Below the pieces are notes generated by a model, which did not search any database, had not been told where the DNA came from, and saw only the letters and a list, made by a program, of their open reading frames with translations. Position numbers and translations under genes: made by a program. Positions 22,380-33,631 of a stretch of 64,000 nt of DNA are shown here, in pieces. The stretch lies in NCBI GenBank assembly GCA_030220185.1, contig JASPKZ010009951.1:62001-126000 (forward strand), given 5' to 3'. This stretch comes from Diploptera punctata. Taxonomy: Eukaryota; Arthropoda; Insecta; Blattodea; Blaberidae. Position 1 is the first letter of the stretch. Each line of letters opens with the position of its first letter.

Positions 22380-25275
22380 GCTAGGGCATTATATAATAAT
22401 GGGACATTAGAATATTAACGCGAGAATTAAATAATTCGCCCGTGGATATGGTCGCTTTACATGAATTTAGACGACCAGGAGAAGGTAGTCAGGAAGCTTT
22501 GTAGTATACTATGGGGGTGCAGCGAGACCTGAATTAGGAACGGCTTTTTTAAGTCAGAAGTAGGATCCTTTCTGCTATCCGAGAAGTTGACTTTGTCAAC
22601 GATACATAATTTTTAAATGTAAACGACATGATTTTGTAATCGTAAATGTATATGGTCCCTTAGAAGATAAAGATGACAAGATCGAGGATGATTTTCTATT
22701 ACGAATAATTAGAATATGTTTTCGTGTTCTTTCGCGATATCATGTAAAAATTGTCTTAGAAGATTTTATTGCAAAAGTGGGACAGGAATCTATATTGAGC
22801 CCAACGATGTCAAATTCAGTCTTCATGAAGATAGTAATGACAATAGGGTCAGATTAATCACCTTTGCCACATCAAAGAACTATATCGTCAAGAGCACAAC
22901 ATTCCAGTATACGGTAGTCATAAATACACTTGACATCTCCAGATGGTGAAACTCGAAACCAGATAAATCATGTATTACTGGAAAAACGCTGGCACCATAG
23001 CATCATCGACGGTAGATCAGTTTGAGAGAAGACACTGCAATTCGGATCATCATCCGGTCAGGGTGAAAATCAGAAAACGCTTATTAGAGGAACAAACGCT
23101 AAAGATGATTCTGAAAATTTTGAATTAAAAAAACTTGAGAAATAATGAACTGCGCCAAAAATACTAGATCAAAATTGCTAATAGATTTGAAATACTGGAA
23201 TCATCAGATGAAAATGGGCAGCCGAATAAGAAATGGATATAAATTAAGAATGGGAGACTATGAGATATTACATGAAATTCTCAGCATAAGAAAGCATAGG
23301 TTATTAAAAAAAAAAGAAGCAAAACCAGATAAGGTTTGATGGAGAATTTGCTGAAATTGTAAAGAAAAGGAGGCTAGCACATATGCATTGGTTACACGAG
23401 GCAAATGTAAATTTAAAACAATTGAATAATATCAGAGGGAAACCACTTGGTTATTAAGGAATAAAAAGAGGGAATATTAGAGAGAGAAGATTAATGATCT
23501 TGAAATGAAATGCAAACAATAAGAACATCTGATAATAATAAGAGAGGAAAGAATTTCAAGCTAGAACAAACTTAATTAGGAATGCAAATAGGGATATGAT
23601 TGCAGATTCCAGGAGTATATTAAATAGATAGAAAATACTTTAATCAGCCATTAAATGTACGTGCAGAACAGAATATTGAAGACGATGATTTGCAGACAGC
23701 AGAAATATTAGATCGCAGAACCAAGCGCATTATAGGTTGAAATGGCGATAGAGAAATTTAAGATGTATAAATCATTAGCTTGATGTGGGTTCCAGCACAA
23801 CTGATAAAATCACAGGGAAAAAAAATAATGGACAAGGTACATCGGTTGGTTAATATGATTTGGAAAAAGAGAAAGAAAAGAATCGATTATCATACCAATT
23901 TACGTGAAAGGAAATAAAATTAATTGCAACAATTTAAAAAAAGGTATCTCATTACTTTCAACTTCGTACCCAAATTCTAACATATTATATCCAGACTCCC
24001 CATATTGGTGAGGTAATAGGTGATCATCAATGTGGATTTAGAAGAAATAGGTATACAATAGAACAGATTTTTTAGTATAAGACAGATTTTAGAAAATATA
24101 TAGACTTCTAAAAGGTGTAAGATTAGATTAAGAGGGAGAGATTTATATATTATGCTGCTGGAGTTCAGATTTCGTAGATACGTGTGAATGTGTCTAAATG
24201 ACACAAATAGTAAGGTTCGAGCAGCAAACAGTTTTGAGATACTTTTGAAATCCACAATGAGTTAATCAAGGAGATGCACTATCTCTTCTACTATTTAATT
24301 TTGTACTAGAGCGTGCTATTAAATCTTTAGAGGGCGAAGAAGCCCTACAACATAGTGGTAATAATGTGTTAGTTTATGAATAGAAGTGGGCAGTTAATGT
24401 CAAGCGAGAATTTTTTTAAAGAAATGTCTGAATTCAAATACGTAGTGACAATAGTTACAAACAGGAATGAGGTGCACAGAGAAATTAAACATACGCTCAA
24501 TTCTGAAAATGCATGTTGTTATGCATTCAGGGACTCTACCCAACTTCTCTGAAAATGATATAAAACTATTATTCTTTCAATTACATAAATTCGAAACATT
24601 TACTCTTACTTAGTCCACCGCTGTGGTCTCGAAGTAGCGTGCTGCCTTGTCACGCAGCGGGCCCGGGTTCGATCCCCGGTCGGGGCAGTTTTTCTGGGTG
24701 AGGTTTTTATCGGGGGTTTTCCTCACCTGTAAGACAAATGTCAGGAAAACTTTAATGCCCAAACGGTCCCCGAAATCATATGGCCATCATTCTTATCATC
24801 ATCATCATCATCCTTCACCGGTGTGGAAAGCAACGGGAAGCTACCACACCTACAATTCCCTAGTAAAGCTGCAAGTATACCATGAAAATGCTATGATTAC
24901 AGTGAAGGACTGCCTTCGGGCAGAATTACTACGGGAGGGGGAAAATATTACGAGTGTTTGAGAATAAAGTTCTTAGGAATTTTTTTGGACCAAAGTGAGA
25001 TGATCAGATAGGTGAATGGAGAAGACTATATAATAGTGAACTACTTGATCGTTATTGGAAACCATGTAAGTCTTGTAGATTGTGATGGGCAGGAAATGTA
25101 CGAATGGAGAATGAAAGAGGGGCATGGAAACTCCTTGTAGGAAAACCAGAGTGAAAGCGCCCAGTAGGCAGGCCAAGAATGAGGTGATTTTGAGTTGGTA
25201 GATAATACAGGGAATGATTGGAAGAAATTAGCTCAGGATTGGGTCATGGGTTCGATAGTGTCAGTGAGTTAGTTT
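22380..25275 (+). mobile_element. near full-length dead non-LTR retrotransposon (APE endonuclease + RT)
   Basis: Domains appear in order, in shifting frames. First is an AP-type endonuclease: LNNSPVDMVALHEFR at about 22.42 kb, NVYGPLEDKDDK at 22.65 kb, then a GDFNAK.G..-like block with the segment PNDVKFSLHEDSNDN (22799-22843) and SDHHPVRVKIRKRL at about 23.05 kb. Then comes the RT: NVRAEQNIEDDDLQTAEIL (23.65 kb), the finger/palm segment DHQCGFRRNRYTIEQ.F (24.02 kb), QGDALSPLLFNFVLERAI-like remnants (24.27 kb), and the FKYL.TI.T, GHV.RMENER and GKPE.K.P.GRPRM C-terminus to 25.2 kb. The YADD catalytic block is lost between 24.3 and 24.4 kb, where the body is deleted. A SINE splits it at 24614-24932. 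Many stops and frameshifts make it inactive. It sits in the intron of the 19.1-36.4 kb gene in the same orientation. Confidence 0.85.
24614..24932 (+). repeat. SINE, family A, nested in the LINE
   Basis: Full head, box B GGGTTCGATCCCC and 3' hairpins. The GAAA hairpin has a changed stem base (TACCATGAAAATGCTA). It interrupts the LINE reading TTTACTCTTACTT..GGGAGGGGGAAAATATTAC, so it is younger than the LINE insertion. Confidence 0.9.
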
Positions 25276-25339
25276 TAGTCTTTCTAGGAAACTGCTTGTA
25301 AAACAATATAATAAAACTAGCTAATATCCGGCGTGCAAT

Positions 25340-25985
25340 GCTACGCGTAAATAATTAATTATTAAAGGTTAATTTAATTGCATGGTATACGCTGAGACGA
25401 ACCAAAAATGGCGGTTGCTAGTCAGTTCTTAATGTCGAATTTCAGGTAAACCTCCAGTTCTAATTGTCGGATTTCACTAATTTTTTGATGTCTACCTTGG
25501 CTTGTTTTAAAAGGATATAATGAGTTTTTTTTTTGTGAAAAATCGAAAACTGTGACCTCTAGAGCAATTTTAAAATATTCACTTCAGGTGAATTCCTACA
25601 CCTAAAGGTTTTAGAGGGTCCAATATTAAGTATAAAATATCCACAGGCACGCTCAAACACACACAAAAAAATTTCATCAAAATCGGTCCAGTCGTTCAGG
25701 CAGTTTTTAATTTCGATTTTCAGGTAAACTTCCACTTCTAATTGTCGAATTTCGCTCATTTTTGGTTAATACCTACCTCGGTTTATTTTAATAGGATATA
25801 CTAAGTTTCGTTGTGAAACAGGGAAAATTGTGACCTCTAGAGCGATTTTTAAAATTTCACTTCAGGTGAATTCCTACACCAATGTTTTAGCGGGTGCAAT
25901 TATGAATTTAAACTATCAAGAGACTTACTCAAACACACAAGAAATTTATTCAAAGTCGGTCCAGTCGTTTAGGAGTTCAGTAACA
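25340..25985 (+). repeat. tandemly duplicated dispersed repeat
   Basis: Two units, about 25430-25700 and 25725-25985, share AATTTCAGGTAAACYTCCA, CTAATTGTCGGATTTC, GTGACCTCTAGAGC, TTCACTTCAGGTGAATTCCT and the end TCGGTCCAGTCGTT. The last motif is widespread in insect repeats, but I cannot assign its class. It is followed by (TA)n. Related fragments lie at 1915-2060 and, reversed, 39800-40165. Confidence 0.7.
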
Positions 25986-26001
25986 TATACCCGTATTGAA
26001 G

Positions 26002-26037
<36 letters not shown>

Positions 26038-26071
26038 AATATATAAGAAAAATAAATGTTTGAATTGGATT

Positions 26072-26142
26072 CGCCTGGTGGTGTAATGGATATCACACTG
26101 AGGTACAGACTCAGAGATCCGGGTTCGAATCCCGTCCAGGCG
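26072..26142 (+). repeat. tRNA-like cloverleaf cassette b
   Basis: 71 nt: acceptor CGCCTGG/CCAGGCG (7 bp), anticodon-arm CTGAG/CTCAG with loop GTACAGA, canonical box B GGTTCGAATCC, box A-like TGGTGTAATGG. The flanks form an inverted repeat: TATAAGAAAAATAAATG at 26043 and TTTATTTTTCTTATCATA at 26143. (TA)n lies outside on both sides. The fold is too good for a random SINE head, yet the loop G at position 32 argues against a functional tRNA. Confidence 0.65.
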
Positions 26143-26183
26143 TTTATTTTTCTTATCATACCATATATATATAGGCCTACTTG

Positions 26184-26503
26184 TCCACCGCTGTGGTCTT
26201 GAGGTAGCGTGCTGCCTTGTCACGCAGCGGGCCCGGGTTCGATCCCCGGTCGGGGCAGTTTTTCTGGGTGAGGTTTTTATCGGGTTTTTTCCTCAACTGT
26301 AAGACAAACGTCAGGAAAACTTTAAGGCCCAAACGGTCCCCGAAATCATATGGCCATCATCATCATTATCATCATCATCCTTCACCGGTGTGGAAAGCAA
26401 CGGGAAGCTACCACACCTACAATTCCCTAGTAAAACTGCAAGCATAGCATGGGAATGCTATGATTGCAGTGAAGGACCTGCCCTCGGGCAGATTTACTAT
26501 GGA
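26184..26503 (+). repeat. SINE, family A
   Basis: Full length. The GNRA hairpin loop is GGGA (TAGCATGGGAATGCTA) and the second hairpin is CTGCCCTCGGGCAG, so both stems are kept while the loops change. It ends in (TA)n. Confidence 0.9.
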
Positions 26504-26945
26504 TATATATATATATATATATATACACTGTAAAAGCTTATTCGCGTTTTCATTATTTGCGGATTAAAAAAATTGCGACACAGATCGTGCATTCGCGGCT
26601 AAAAATGTCTTTATTCGCGGATCCAGTCGGTATATTAGAACCAGATTAATATCCTTTATTAACTCATCGGCAATTTTTTTTTTACTGCAGCCACATGCCA
26701 AGGCGACTTTTACAAAGAGCGATTCAAACCATCTGGACAAATAAATATCAAATCAAAACAAACCTTATTGTCACTAAGCCCAAAGTTCGTTATTAAAAGC
26801 CACCGCCGTCGTATTTCACGTGCCACTTTGTCCGTTATAAATGCCGCCCTCGTTACGATCGGTCTTTTATTGTTTCAACTTGTCATTCGTTGAAATAATT
26901 TAGATTGAATAACACGTATATCTTCTACATTGTTTCCAATTTATA

Positions 26946-27140
26946 ATGTCGAGTAAAAGGAAAGAAAATTACTTCCGAAGCTGAAAAAAGTAGTTTTGCC
27001 GCTTAAAGTAAAAGCAGAAATGCTTGAAAGTTTACGCGTTGGCGAGTCGTTTGCGTCTATATCATGCTGTTTCAATGTTAATGAATCAACTGTACGATTC
27101 ATCGAAAAATCTGAAGACAAATAAAGAATTCGATCGCTGA
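26946..27140 (+). pseudogene. Tigger-type transposase N-terminus
   Basis: From ATG 26946 the frames give MSSKRK, KITSEAEK, then KAEMLESLRVGESFASI and NVNESTVRFIEKSEDK. This follows the pattern of the CENP-B/psq helix-turn-helix that binds the ends of Tigger elements (KRK..T...K..IL..L..G.....IA..F.V..STVR.I). One or two frameshifts and a stop after EDK break the frame, and no DDE catalytic core is present downstream. Confidence 0.6.
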
Positions 27141-27207
27141 ATCACAGCTGAATGTCAATCTGAATTGAAAGATCTTTTAAAAGCGGCAAAACAGGAAAAC
27201 ATTACTT

Positions 27208-27334
27208 ACTTACTCACTAGCACTATCGAACCCGTAGGTTCATGGCCGCGCGGACATAAGCTATCCATAAATCCCTATCCTGAGCTAATGCTTTCCAATC
27301 ATTCCCTGTATAATCTACTTCCCTCAAATCATAG
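27208..27334 (-). mobile_element. 5'-truncated LINE insertion with target-site duplication
   Basis: About 127 bp of the 3' end of the LINE family of 6.3 kb, minus strand, with the (AAGT)n tail at the left and the GAACCCGTAGGTTC hairpin. Near-identical flanks AACAGGAAAACATTAC (left) and AACAGGAAACATTAC (right) form the target-site duplication in the Tigger element. Confidence 0.8.
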
Positions 27335-27435
27335 CTAACAGGAAACATTACTAACGTCTTTAATTCCTTGCCTAAGCCTGACAATAATAATTAATAGAAA
27401 TTGTTCAAAATCTCTCATTAATTGATTTTATTTTG

Positions 27436-28880
27436 ACTATTTAACTTATGCCTCAAATGCGAGTCAATGACCAATCACATTTTAATGATTTTTTATTTAC
27501 AACCAATCATAGTCGTGTTTCGCCTCGAATTTATCAACCGAAGTTTATCATATTAAAGAAAGCTCCTCCTTTTTAACATTCTGAATAGGTCATAGCATTA
27601 TTTTGCAGTGACTGACTCTCTAAGAAATACGGCTTCCAGATTTTATAGCCTATATAGTGCATGAATGTCAGCAGATAGCGCATGCGGGAGATAATATAAA
27701 AACATTTGTAGGAATTGATTATACCACAAAAAAAAGAAGAAACCTCTGTTTGCACTTTCTTGAACGAATTATTTTCCAGGAAATGACGTTGCAGAAAAAT
27801 ATAATTGACATATTTACATCATATGACATCAGAAATGAATTAATACCTATATTGTTGGTTATAAATTTCTCGACTAGGGTGCATTCTTACAATATTGCGA
27901 TCCTTTGGCAACAAATCATATGATCTGGTTGCAGTGATGAACAAAAGAAGCAAATGAAGCGTACCAATCATTTCTCTTTTTTTTTCGTAAAGTTTTTAAA
28001 ACTTAATTTCAAACATCGCCGTTTATATTTAAATATATAAATATTTTAAAATAACTATAGTTAAATAATGATTTGTGAGTAAACAGCTTAATTCTATCAA
28101 TTAAATAAAATAAAACTTGGTTCTATTTGATATTCATATTTACTAAGATATAATTTAAATTTTATTCGTTAAATAGTCCTAACAAATACCACTCTTGATT
28201 TCCAATTCTCTAGATAAATTCACTCCTCACTTAGTCGTGAATTGAATTTATCGATAATTTGGAAATCACTCGTGGCATTACTTATGACTATTTAACTCAT
28301 GCCACAAATGCTAGTCAATGACCAATCACGTTTCAATGTATTTTGTTTTACAACCAATGACAGTCGTGTTTCACCTCACTCTTTATCGATTTCTCTTTAT
28401 GAGCTCCTGCTTTTGTGATAAAGAAAGCTCCTCCTTTTTAATGTTCTGAACAGGTCAAAACATTATTTTTCTCCAACATATACATTGAATATAGCAAATA
28501 ATGAAGGGATTCCTTAATTTTACTGAGTTGTTTACTAAAAAAATGAATGAATAACCCGTAATGTTGATTATGATATATAGTTTGATGTGTTTCATTATTT
28601 CTCCACTTGGGTGCACTCTTACAATATTGCGATCTTATTTGGCAATAAATAATATGATCAAGCAGCAGTGAATGAACATAACCTCACATTTCTGATTTGT
28701 TTTCAAACATAGCCGTTTACATTAAATATATAAATATTTTAAAATAACTATAGTTAAACAATGATTTGTGAGTAAACAGCTTAATTTTATTCGTTAAATA
28801 GTCCTAACAAATGCCACTCTTGATTTCCAAATTCTCTAGATAAATTGGAAATCACTCGTGGCGTTACTTATGATAATTTT
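27436..28880 (+). repeat. two tandem copies of an approx. 0.6-0.85 kb repeat
   Basis: Unit 1 (about 27436-28287) and unit 2 (about 28288-28880) both carry GACTATTTAACTCATGCC-like starts, GTCAATGACCAATCAC, AAAGCTCCTCCTTTTTAA, CTTACAATATTGCGATC, TGATTTGTGAGTAAACAGCT and ends near GAAATCACTCGTGGC. An inverted repeat around GATTTCCAATT..AATTTGGAAATC (28197-28270) sits at the junction. A third copy, reversed, is at 46797-48612. Confidence 0.8.
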
Positions 28881-29194
28881 TATTTTATTTTGGAACGTAT
28901 CCCCTCTACCGTATGCCCATACAAATTACAATTTCATATTTGCGGTACATATCCGCCGCGAATAAGGAGCTTTTACTTTATATAAAGATGGATGTATTCA
29001 AATATCGTAATGAGTGTGATCATTTAATGAGCCAACTTCTTAAGATCGCAAGCAATGCTAATCCTAAGTGTTTACATTGATGCAAATTTGCTAGTCATTA
29101 TTAAATAACTGATCGTGGGATGACACTGCAATGGATTGCAGATACGCAACAATGCTTAAGTTTTCCTGTTTATTTTTATGTAACTTTACAGTTG

Positions 29195-29400
29195 TCTCGA
29201 TGGACGCATGGCAAGCACGCGGCTACTCCGATTCAGATCCTAGGTTCGAATTCTGGCGATTCCGGAGGGTATTTGGTGATAGGCCACACCGGGATAAGTT
29301 TTTCTCGGGGTTCTCCCGTTTTCCGAATTTCATTTCACCAACACTCTCCACCCCACTTCCCTCCCTCCCCCATCATTTAATTTTATATCACCCTTCATCT
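29195..29400 (+). repeat. SINE-like repeat, family G
   Basis: Box B-like GGTTCGAATTC, then a body TTTTTCTCGGGGTTCTCCC and the 3' block CTTCATCTCATCTCAT. It shares this layout with 8720-8990. Confidence 0.5.
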
Positions 29401-29977
29401 CATCTCATGTTAAGTAAAATTAGTCTGTTAATAAATATTAACACTCCTTATTCTTCAATGCACAGAACCGAGTCGGAAATATGGCTGAAGATATGGACGA
29501 CTGTTTCTGAAACTGTGAGCCTGTGCTTTGTAGAACACAGTTTATGAGGTGAGATTTTCACAACTAATCATTAATATTTACTAGCAGAAGACCTCATAAT
29601 ATTATTTCCCATAAGACATTTATTTTAAAAATGTGGTTTAGCAAACCACAGGTGTTTAAAATATTAGGCTGTAGTGATCTAATGGTGTTCACACTCATGT
29701 ACTTTCTAATGACTCTGAGCTTAAATGTGTCAACTTCGGGCAGAACAGGACCAAAGGCAGGGTTGTAGTCCTTCCTCGAGGCTCCCAGAAATGGCGGTAT
29801 GAGCAATGTGAGAGTGTTTTAAGAGTGTCGGAAACCAGGGATATTTTTTATTATATACAACTTTCCTCATTAGAGGATTACCTCAAGGACAAAGTGATAC
29901 AATTTTTTTTTTAAATTTATGAAATACATTTTGTAAATGCATTAAAAAAATGTCAAATTGTAATTGAAGTATACGTA

Positions 29978-30585
29978 CTATAAAGTAGAAATTTTGTAAA
30001 GATGGTTCCTTAAAATTGAAATTGATCCTCTAATGGCAGCGATGGCAATTTTAGAAAGACACACCCTGTCCAAATCTAAGGAATTCCAAAATTTAGCTAA
30101 GAATCCTGGTATAGTACCTCTTGTCCCGATCATCAATCCTGTGACAGTTATACTATCTAATTGGTATTTATCTTTGTAATAGTCAATTATTGGCTCATAT
30201 ATGGCTTTCTTTTCACAGTCAACTTCCTCAGGTAGGCCACTATGAGTCTCAAAACGAATTGTGGGATCTAATATCATACCAATTTTAGAAGATGATCAAA
30301 ATGCAAATGTTACTTCCATTAGTGGCCACACCATGAACTTCCTCATAAACTGTGTATCCATAATCTCGCAAGGCTTCTGCCATCATATTTCGAATAGTGT
30401 GGTGCCGAATGTTTCTCAGCGATTCTCCAAACGGACAAGCCCCAAAGACGTGTGCAAGGGTTTCGTGCTCTCTGCGACAACGTCTACAGAGGGTATCGTC
30501 CTTAGATCTGCCCGGTAAAGAACGCACCGCCGATACATTGGCTTGCATTTTAATCGCTTCTCTCCATTCGGAACAAGACAATCCC
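29978..30585 (-). pseudogene. R2-type retrotransposon C-terminus (zinc knuckle + restriction-like endonuclease)
   Basis: Two minus-strand frames abut at about 30280. The first (30581 down to 30285) has a knuckle CRRCRREHETLAHVFGACPF, i.e. C-x2-C-x8-H-x4-C, then IRNMMAEALRDYGYTVYEEV. The second (30277 down to 29978) has ILDPTIRFETHSG, VDCEKKAIYEPIIDYYKD and a hydrophobic end. In R2/NeSL-type LINEs this order is the CCHC motif followed by the restriction-like endonuclease that nicks the target site. A frameshift separates the two parts, and the RT upstream is missing. This LINE class is distinct from the APE-type LINEs around it. Confidence 0.75.
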
Positions 30586-30739
30586 CGATGATCACGAATC
30601 CATTGATTTTCTGGTGTATATTAACAGACTACATAGCACAGTAGATTTACTTTATAGCTGGGAAAAGCGCAATAGATCTTTCACGTCGCTGTGATAGGGC
30701 AGTTTGCCCCCAAGTTTAAATAGAATATGTAACTTATAT

Positions 30740-31125
30740 TCAAATGCAATTCTATCTAATAGTTAGATTATATTTAGTTCACTTCGTATATTTTCATTTC
30801 GTTTTCGATCTGTTACCTGTATATCCAGCCACACTCCTTGGAAACCTAATTTCTGATGGTTCTGTTCTCCGTTCTGGTTTTTGTTAAGACCCAGTGTTCC
30901 AATCCATATTGTAGTGTTGGAACGTCCATTGTTTTATAAAATTTTAAAAGTGTCTCCTTTCTAGTTCCTTTGAGACTTCGTTTTATGGTGCCACACATAT
31001 AATTAATTTTATTTATTTTGTTTTCAACGTCTTCACTTTTTCTACATGACATATTTTATCCCAGGTAATTAAAATTGCTCACCTGTTCTATTATTTTATT
31101 CTCTAATTGGATTTTTACACTTAGT
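30740..31125 (-). mobile_element. non-LTR fragment, same family as 10.6 kb
   Basis: Minus-strand frame 30846-31052 reads MSCRKSEDVENKINKINYMC, GTIKRSLKGTRKETLLKFYK, then VPTLQYGLEHWVLTKTRTEN. The segment LLKFYKTM.VPTLLYG.E.W is a conserved LINE RT thumb region. It ends abruptly at 31125, where a plus-strand LINE of another family begins, forming a head-to-head junction. Confidence 0.75.
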
Positions 31126-31129
31126 GGAT

Positions 31130-31900
31130 TTTTACTCTTAGTGGCTAATAACTACACTAAGAAATTGGGACTGGAAGTAAATATCAATAAAACTAAATAT
31201 ATGGTCACACGCAGAAATACATTATATAATGGAAATGGACAGCTAATGACAAATGAGGGAAATTTTGAGGAAGTGGCAGAATTCAAATACCTAGGAACAA
31301 TAATCACAAATTGGAATGAGATGCAAAAAGAAAATAAATATAGGCTCAATTCTGGAAACGTGTGCTATTATGCATTACACAGACTCTTGACGTCCCAATT
31401 TCTTTCATAAAACGTTAAACTAAAAATATATGAAACTGTTATTCTACCAGTTATATGGATGCGAGACATGGACTCTTACTTTAAGGGAAGAAAGGAGATT
31501 ACACGTATTTGAGAATTAAGTTCTTAGGAAATTTTTTAGACCAAAGAGAGATGAACAGACAGGTGCATGGAGAAGACTACTTAACAGTGAATTATATGAC
31601 CTTTGTAGGAAGCCAGATATAATAAGAACAATTAAGTCTCGTAGACTGCGATGGGGAGGACATGTGGCAAGAATGGGGAATGAATGATGTGCATGGAAGC
31701 TTCTTGTAAGAAAACCAGAGGGAAAACGCCCAATTGACGGACCAAGAATGAGGTGGGAGAATAACATTAACCATGATTTGAAGGAAGTAGATTTTAAGGG
31801 AATGATTGAAAAACAGCTCAGGATAGGGGTACATGGAGAGATTATGTCCGCGCGGCCATGAATCTAGGGGACCGATAGTGTCAGTGAGTTATTTTCCTAC
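31130..31900 (+). mobile_element. non-LTR retrotransposon 3' part
   Basis: Frame 31075-31410 includes KKLGLEVNINKTKYMVTRRN, GNFEEVAEFKYLGTIITN and MQKENKYRLNSGNVCYYALH. The rest follows in other frames: PVIWMRDMDSYFK, GHVARMGNE, KPEGKRPIDGPRMRWENNIN. It ends with a damaged 3' hairpin and GATAGTGTCAGTGAGTTA. Same family as 6340-7095 and 22380-25275. Confidence 0.8.
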
Positions 31901-32326
31901 AGTTGGCAGTGAGCGACATGTGGTCAGCACATCGCTTCGAAGATGATACCTTATATATAATATGTTAATTATTATCATGTATATTTTCGAACCTGTAACT
32001 TCAAAAATCTACTGTAGCTCTTTCCAACTTGATTGATATCGGAACCAAACTTCGGCCGCCCGACTTAGCTCTTGATTAATTTGGTGTCCTTTAATAAACT
32101 TGTTTATATAGTGATAGTCCATTAAGTTTGATTACTTCTTCTCCATCATAGTTTAACCTCTCACTTTAAAGGTATTTTTTATATCCCACGCCGTCTAGTG
32201 CCCTTTCGGAAGAGGAATTTTACACTTTGGATCACATATAATTTTTTGAATGAGTGATCAGCTCAATCAGGTTTCCTCCGAGACAACACAGCATTTAAGA
32301 CGAATACACTACTCACACACACATTT

Positions 32327-32632
32327 ATATTGTCTGTCCAACGGATCTGTGCCGCCGTAAGATATGCAAACTAAAGCGTACTTCCTCTTCTGCCTCGGCA
32401 AATCATTTCCCTCCCTGCATCCTATCTCTCTCTCTTTTCTATCTCTTTTGAATTTGCTCTCAGTGTTGCCAACTCAACTCCAACCTTGCATTATTCAATA
32501 TTCAAGAGCTATGACACTGGGGGAAGTTTGGCAACATCCCTGGTCGATAAGTTACTGTGGTTGTTGTTTGACATTTCTTTTCTAAGAACGATGCCAGCGC
32601 TATAGGGGTACAGATCCGTTAGTCTGAGTATA
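32327..32632 (-). mobile_element. MITE family 1, second copy
   Basis: Reverse-orientation copy of 2700-3017. It shares TCCAACGGATCTGTGCC ends and the interior blocks CCTCTTCTGCCTCGGCAAAT and CTCCAACCTTGCATTATTCA. Adjacent (TC)n near 32430 was also present in the first copy. Confidence 0.8.
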
Positions 32633-32657
32633 CTATACGAGGTGTGTGTGTACCCTA

Positions 32658-33011
32658 TATGTCCCGCATGGGGATATGGGTGCTCCCTAACGGGAGTTTC
32701 AAACTAGGCTAATTTAGTTACGCTTATTTATCTACGGATTCCAACGAGTGACATGTGATAAGCACATCGCCTCAGTGAGACATGTAATCAACTAATATAT
32801 TACTTGGATGGACAGATCCTTTTTATTCAGGTCTACGGTTATTTTATGAGCCTGAAAATCTTCAGACTTGGGACCTACAGCTTGAAGTCCCTCCCGGAGA
32901 ACCTGTCTCTTGCATTTTTTCCATTCTAATAATCCATAGACCCGGCCGGATTTGAACCCGTGACCTTCGGGACTAGATCCAAGGGACATAACCACTAAAC
33001 CACCGCTGTTG
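32658..33011 (-). repeat. SINE, family B
   Basis: On the minus strand a tRNA-like head (box A GGTGGTTTAGTGG, box B GGGTTCAAATCC) leads into a long body with GGTCTACGG.., AGGCTCATAAAA and ACATGTCACTCGTTGGAATC, ending near CCCATATCCCCAT. Full-length copies lie at 35400(-) and 48935(+). Confidence 0.8.
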
Positions 33012-33049
33012 ATTACTAATCCTGACAAATGTGATAATGGTGATAGGCC

Positions 33050-33222
33050 TATGATGTCGAGATAATTTTCGGGGGCCGATTGACCTTAAAGTTTCCTGAT
33101 ATTTGATTACAATAGAGGAAAACCCTTAAAAAAAATTCGCCTAAGAAACTTGTCCCGACCGGGAATCGAACTCGGGCCGTTGAATGCGACACTACTCAGA
33201 CACCACGTTGGTAGACTAAAGA
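33050..33222 (-). repeat. SINE, family A, old copy
   Basis: Head, box B GAGTTCGATTCCC and body are recognisable but strongly diverged, and the 3' hairpin end is missing. Confidence 0.65.
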
Positions 33223-33515
33223 CTCTTTACAAATAAATAATTAAGTTAATATCAAATAAAATGTTTAATCTATCAACCAAATTAATACTATTTTCATTTA
33301 TCCTACATTCCTTTCAACCTCCCATCAAATTATTTCAATGAATTATATCCCTACATTAAAATAGTAGCAGTTCCAGATACTCATTTGATTACCACACTTA
33401 GATTTGACTTGAATTGTTATTAAGTCACGTATCAGAATAAGAATAGCACAGATGATAAGATCATATTCTAAAGTTGGTAATAAAAGATTCCGGGCTATGT
33501 GGCCGTGGTCTATAA

Positions 33516-33581
33516 CTGGCGTTTCTTCCAGACGTTTCTCCCTCAACTGCGGAGGGCATCTTCAGTGGCGAGCGCTTCCAG
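33516..33581 (-). ncRNA. hammerhead ribozyme-like motif, left arm of copy 1
   Basis: The left arm is the reverse complement of the right arm, so the same complete core lies on the minus strand. Transcripts of either strand would carry one sense core and one antisense arm. Confidence 0.7.
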
Positions 33582-33631
33582 CAGTTGTTTCCCTGTCGAC
33601 TGCAGTCGAGTCTACGACAGGGAAACAACAG

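Larger units (their letters stand above)
26527..28982 (+). mobile_element. pogo/Tigger-like DNA transposon, decayed and enlarged
   Basis: Ends: CACTGTAAAAGCTTATTCGCG at the left and, reversed, GTAAAAGCTCCTTATTCGCG at the right (28958-28976). The CGCGxxT/TTATTCGCG style and a CENP-B-like N-terminus point to the Tigger group of pogo elements. The interior from about 27.4 kb is replaced by two copies of another repeat and one LINE insertion, so only the transposase start remains. Confidence 0.65.

Noticed and set aside
26072..26142. Calling the cloverleaf a functional tRNA gene
   Set aside because: Abnormal anticodon loop, inverted-repeat flanks shared with two other copies, and no clean terminator-only context. 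Treated as a mobile cassette.
29480..29520. CTGAAGATATGG..GAAAC, a possible hammerhead
   Set aside because: The segment between CTGAAGA and GAAA does not form stem II, and there is no stem I.
29594..29806. Minus-strand 70-codon frame starting MLIPPFLGASRKDYNPAFG
   Set aside because: Plausible amino-acid content, but I found no splice borders or family. It lies just past the R2-type fragment and could be its 3' region.
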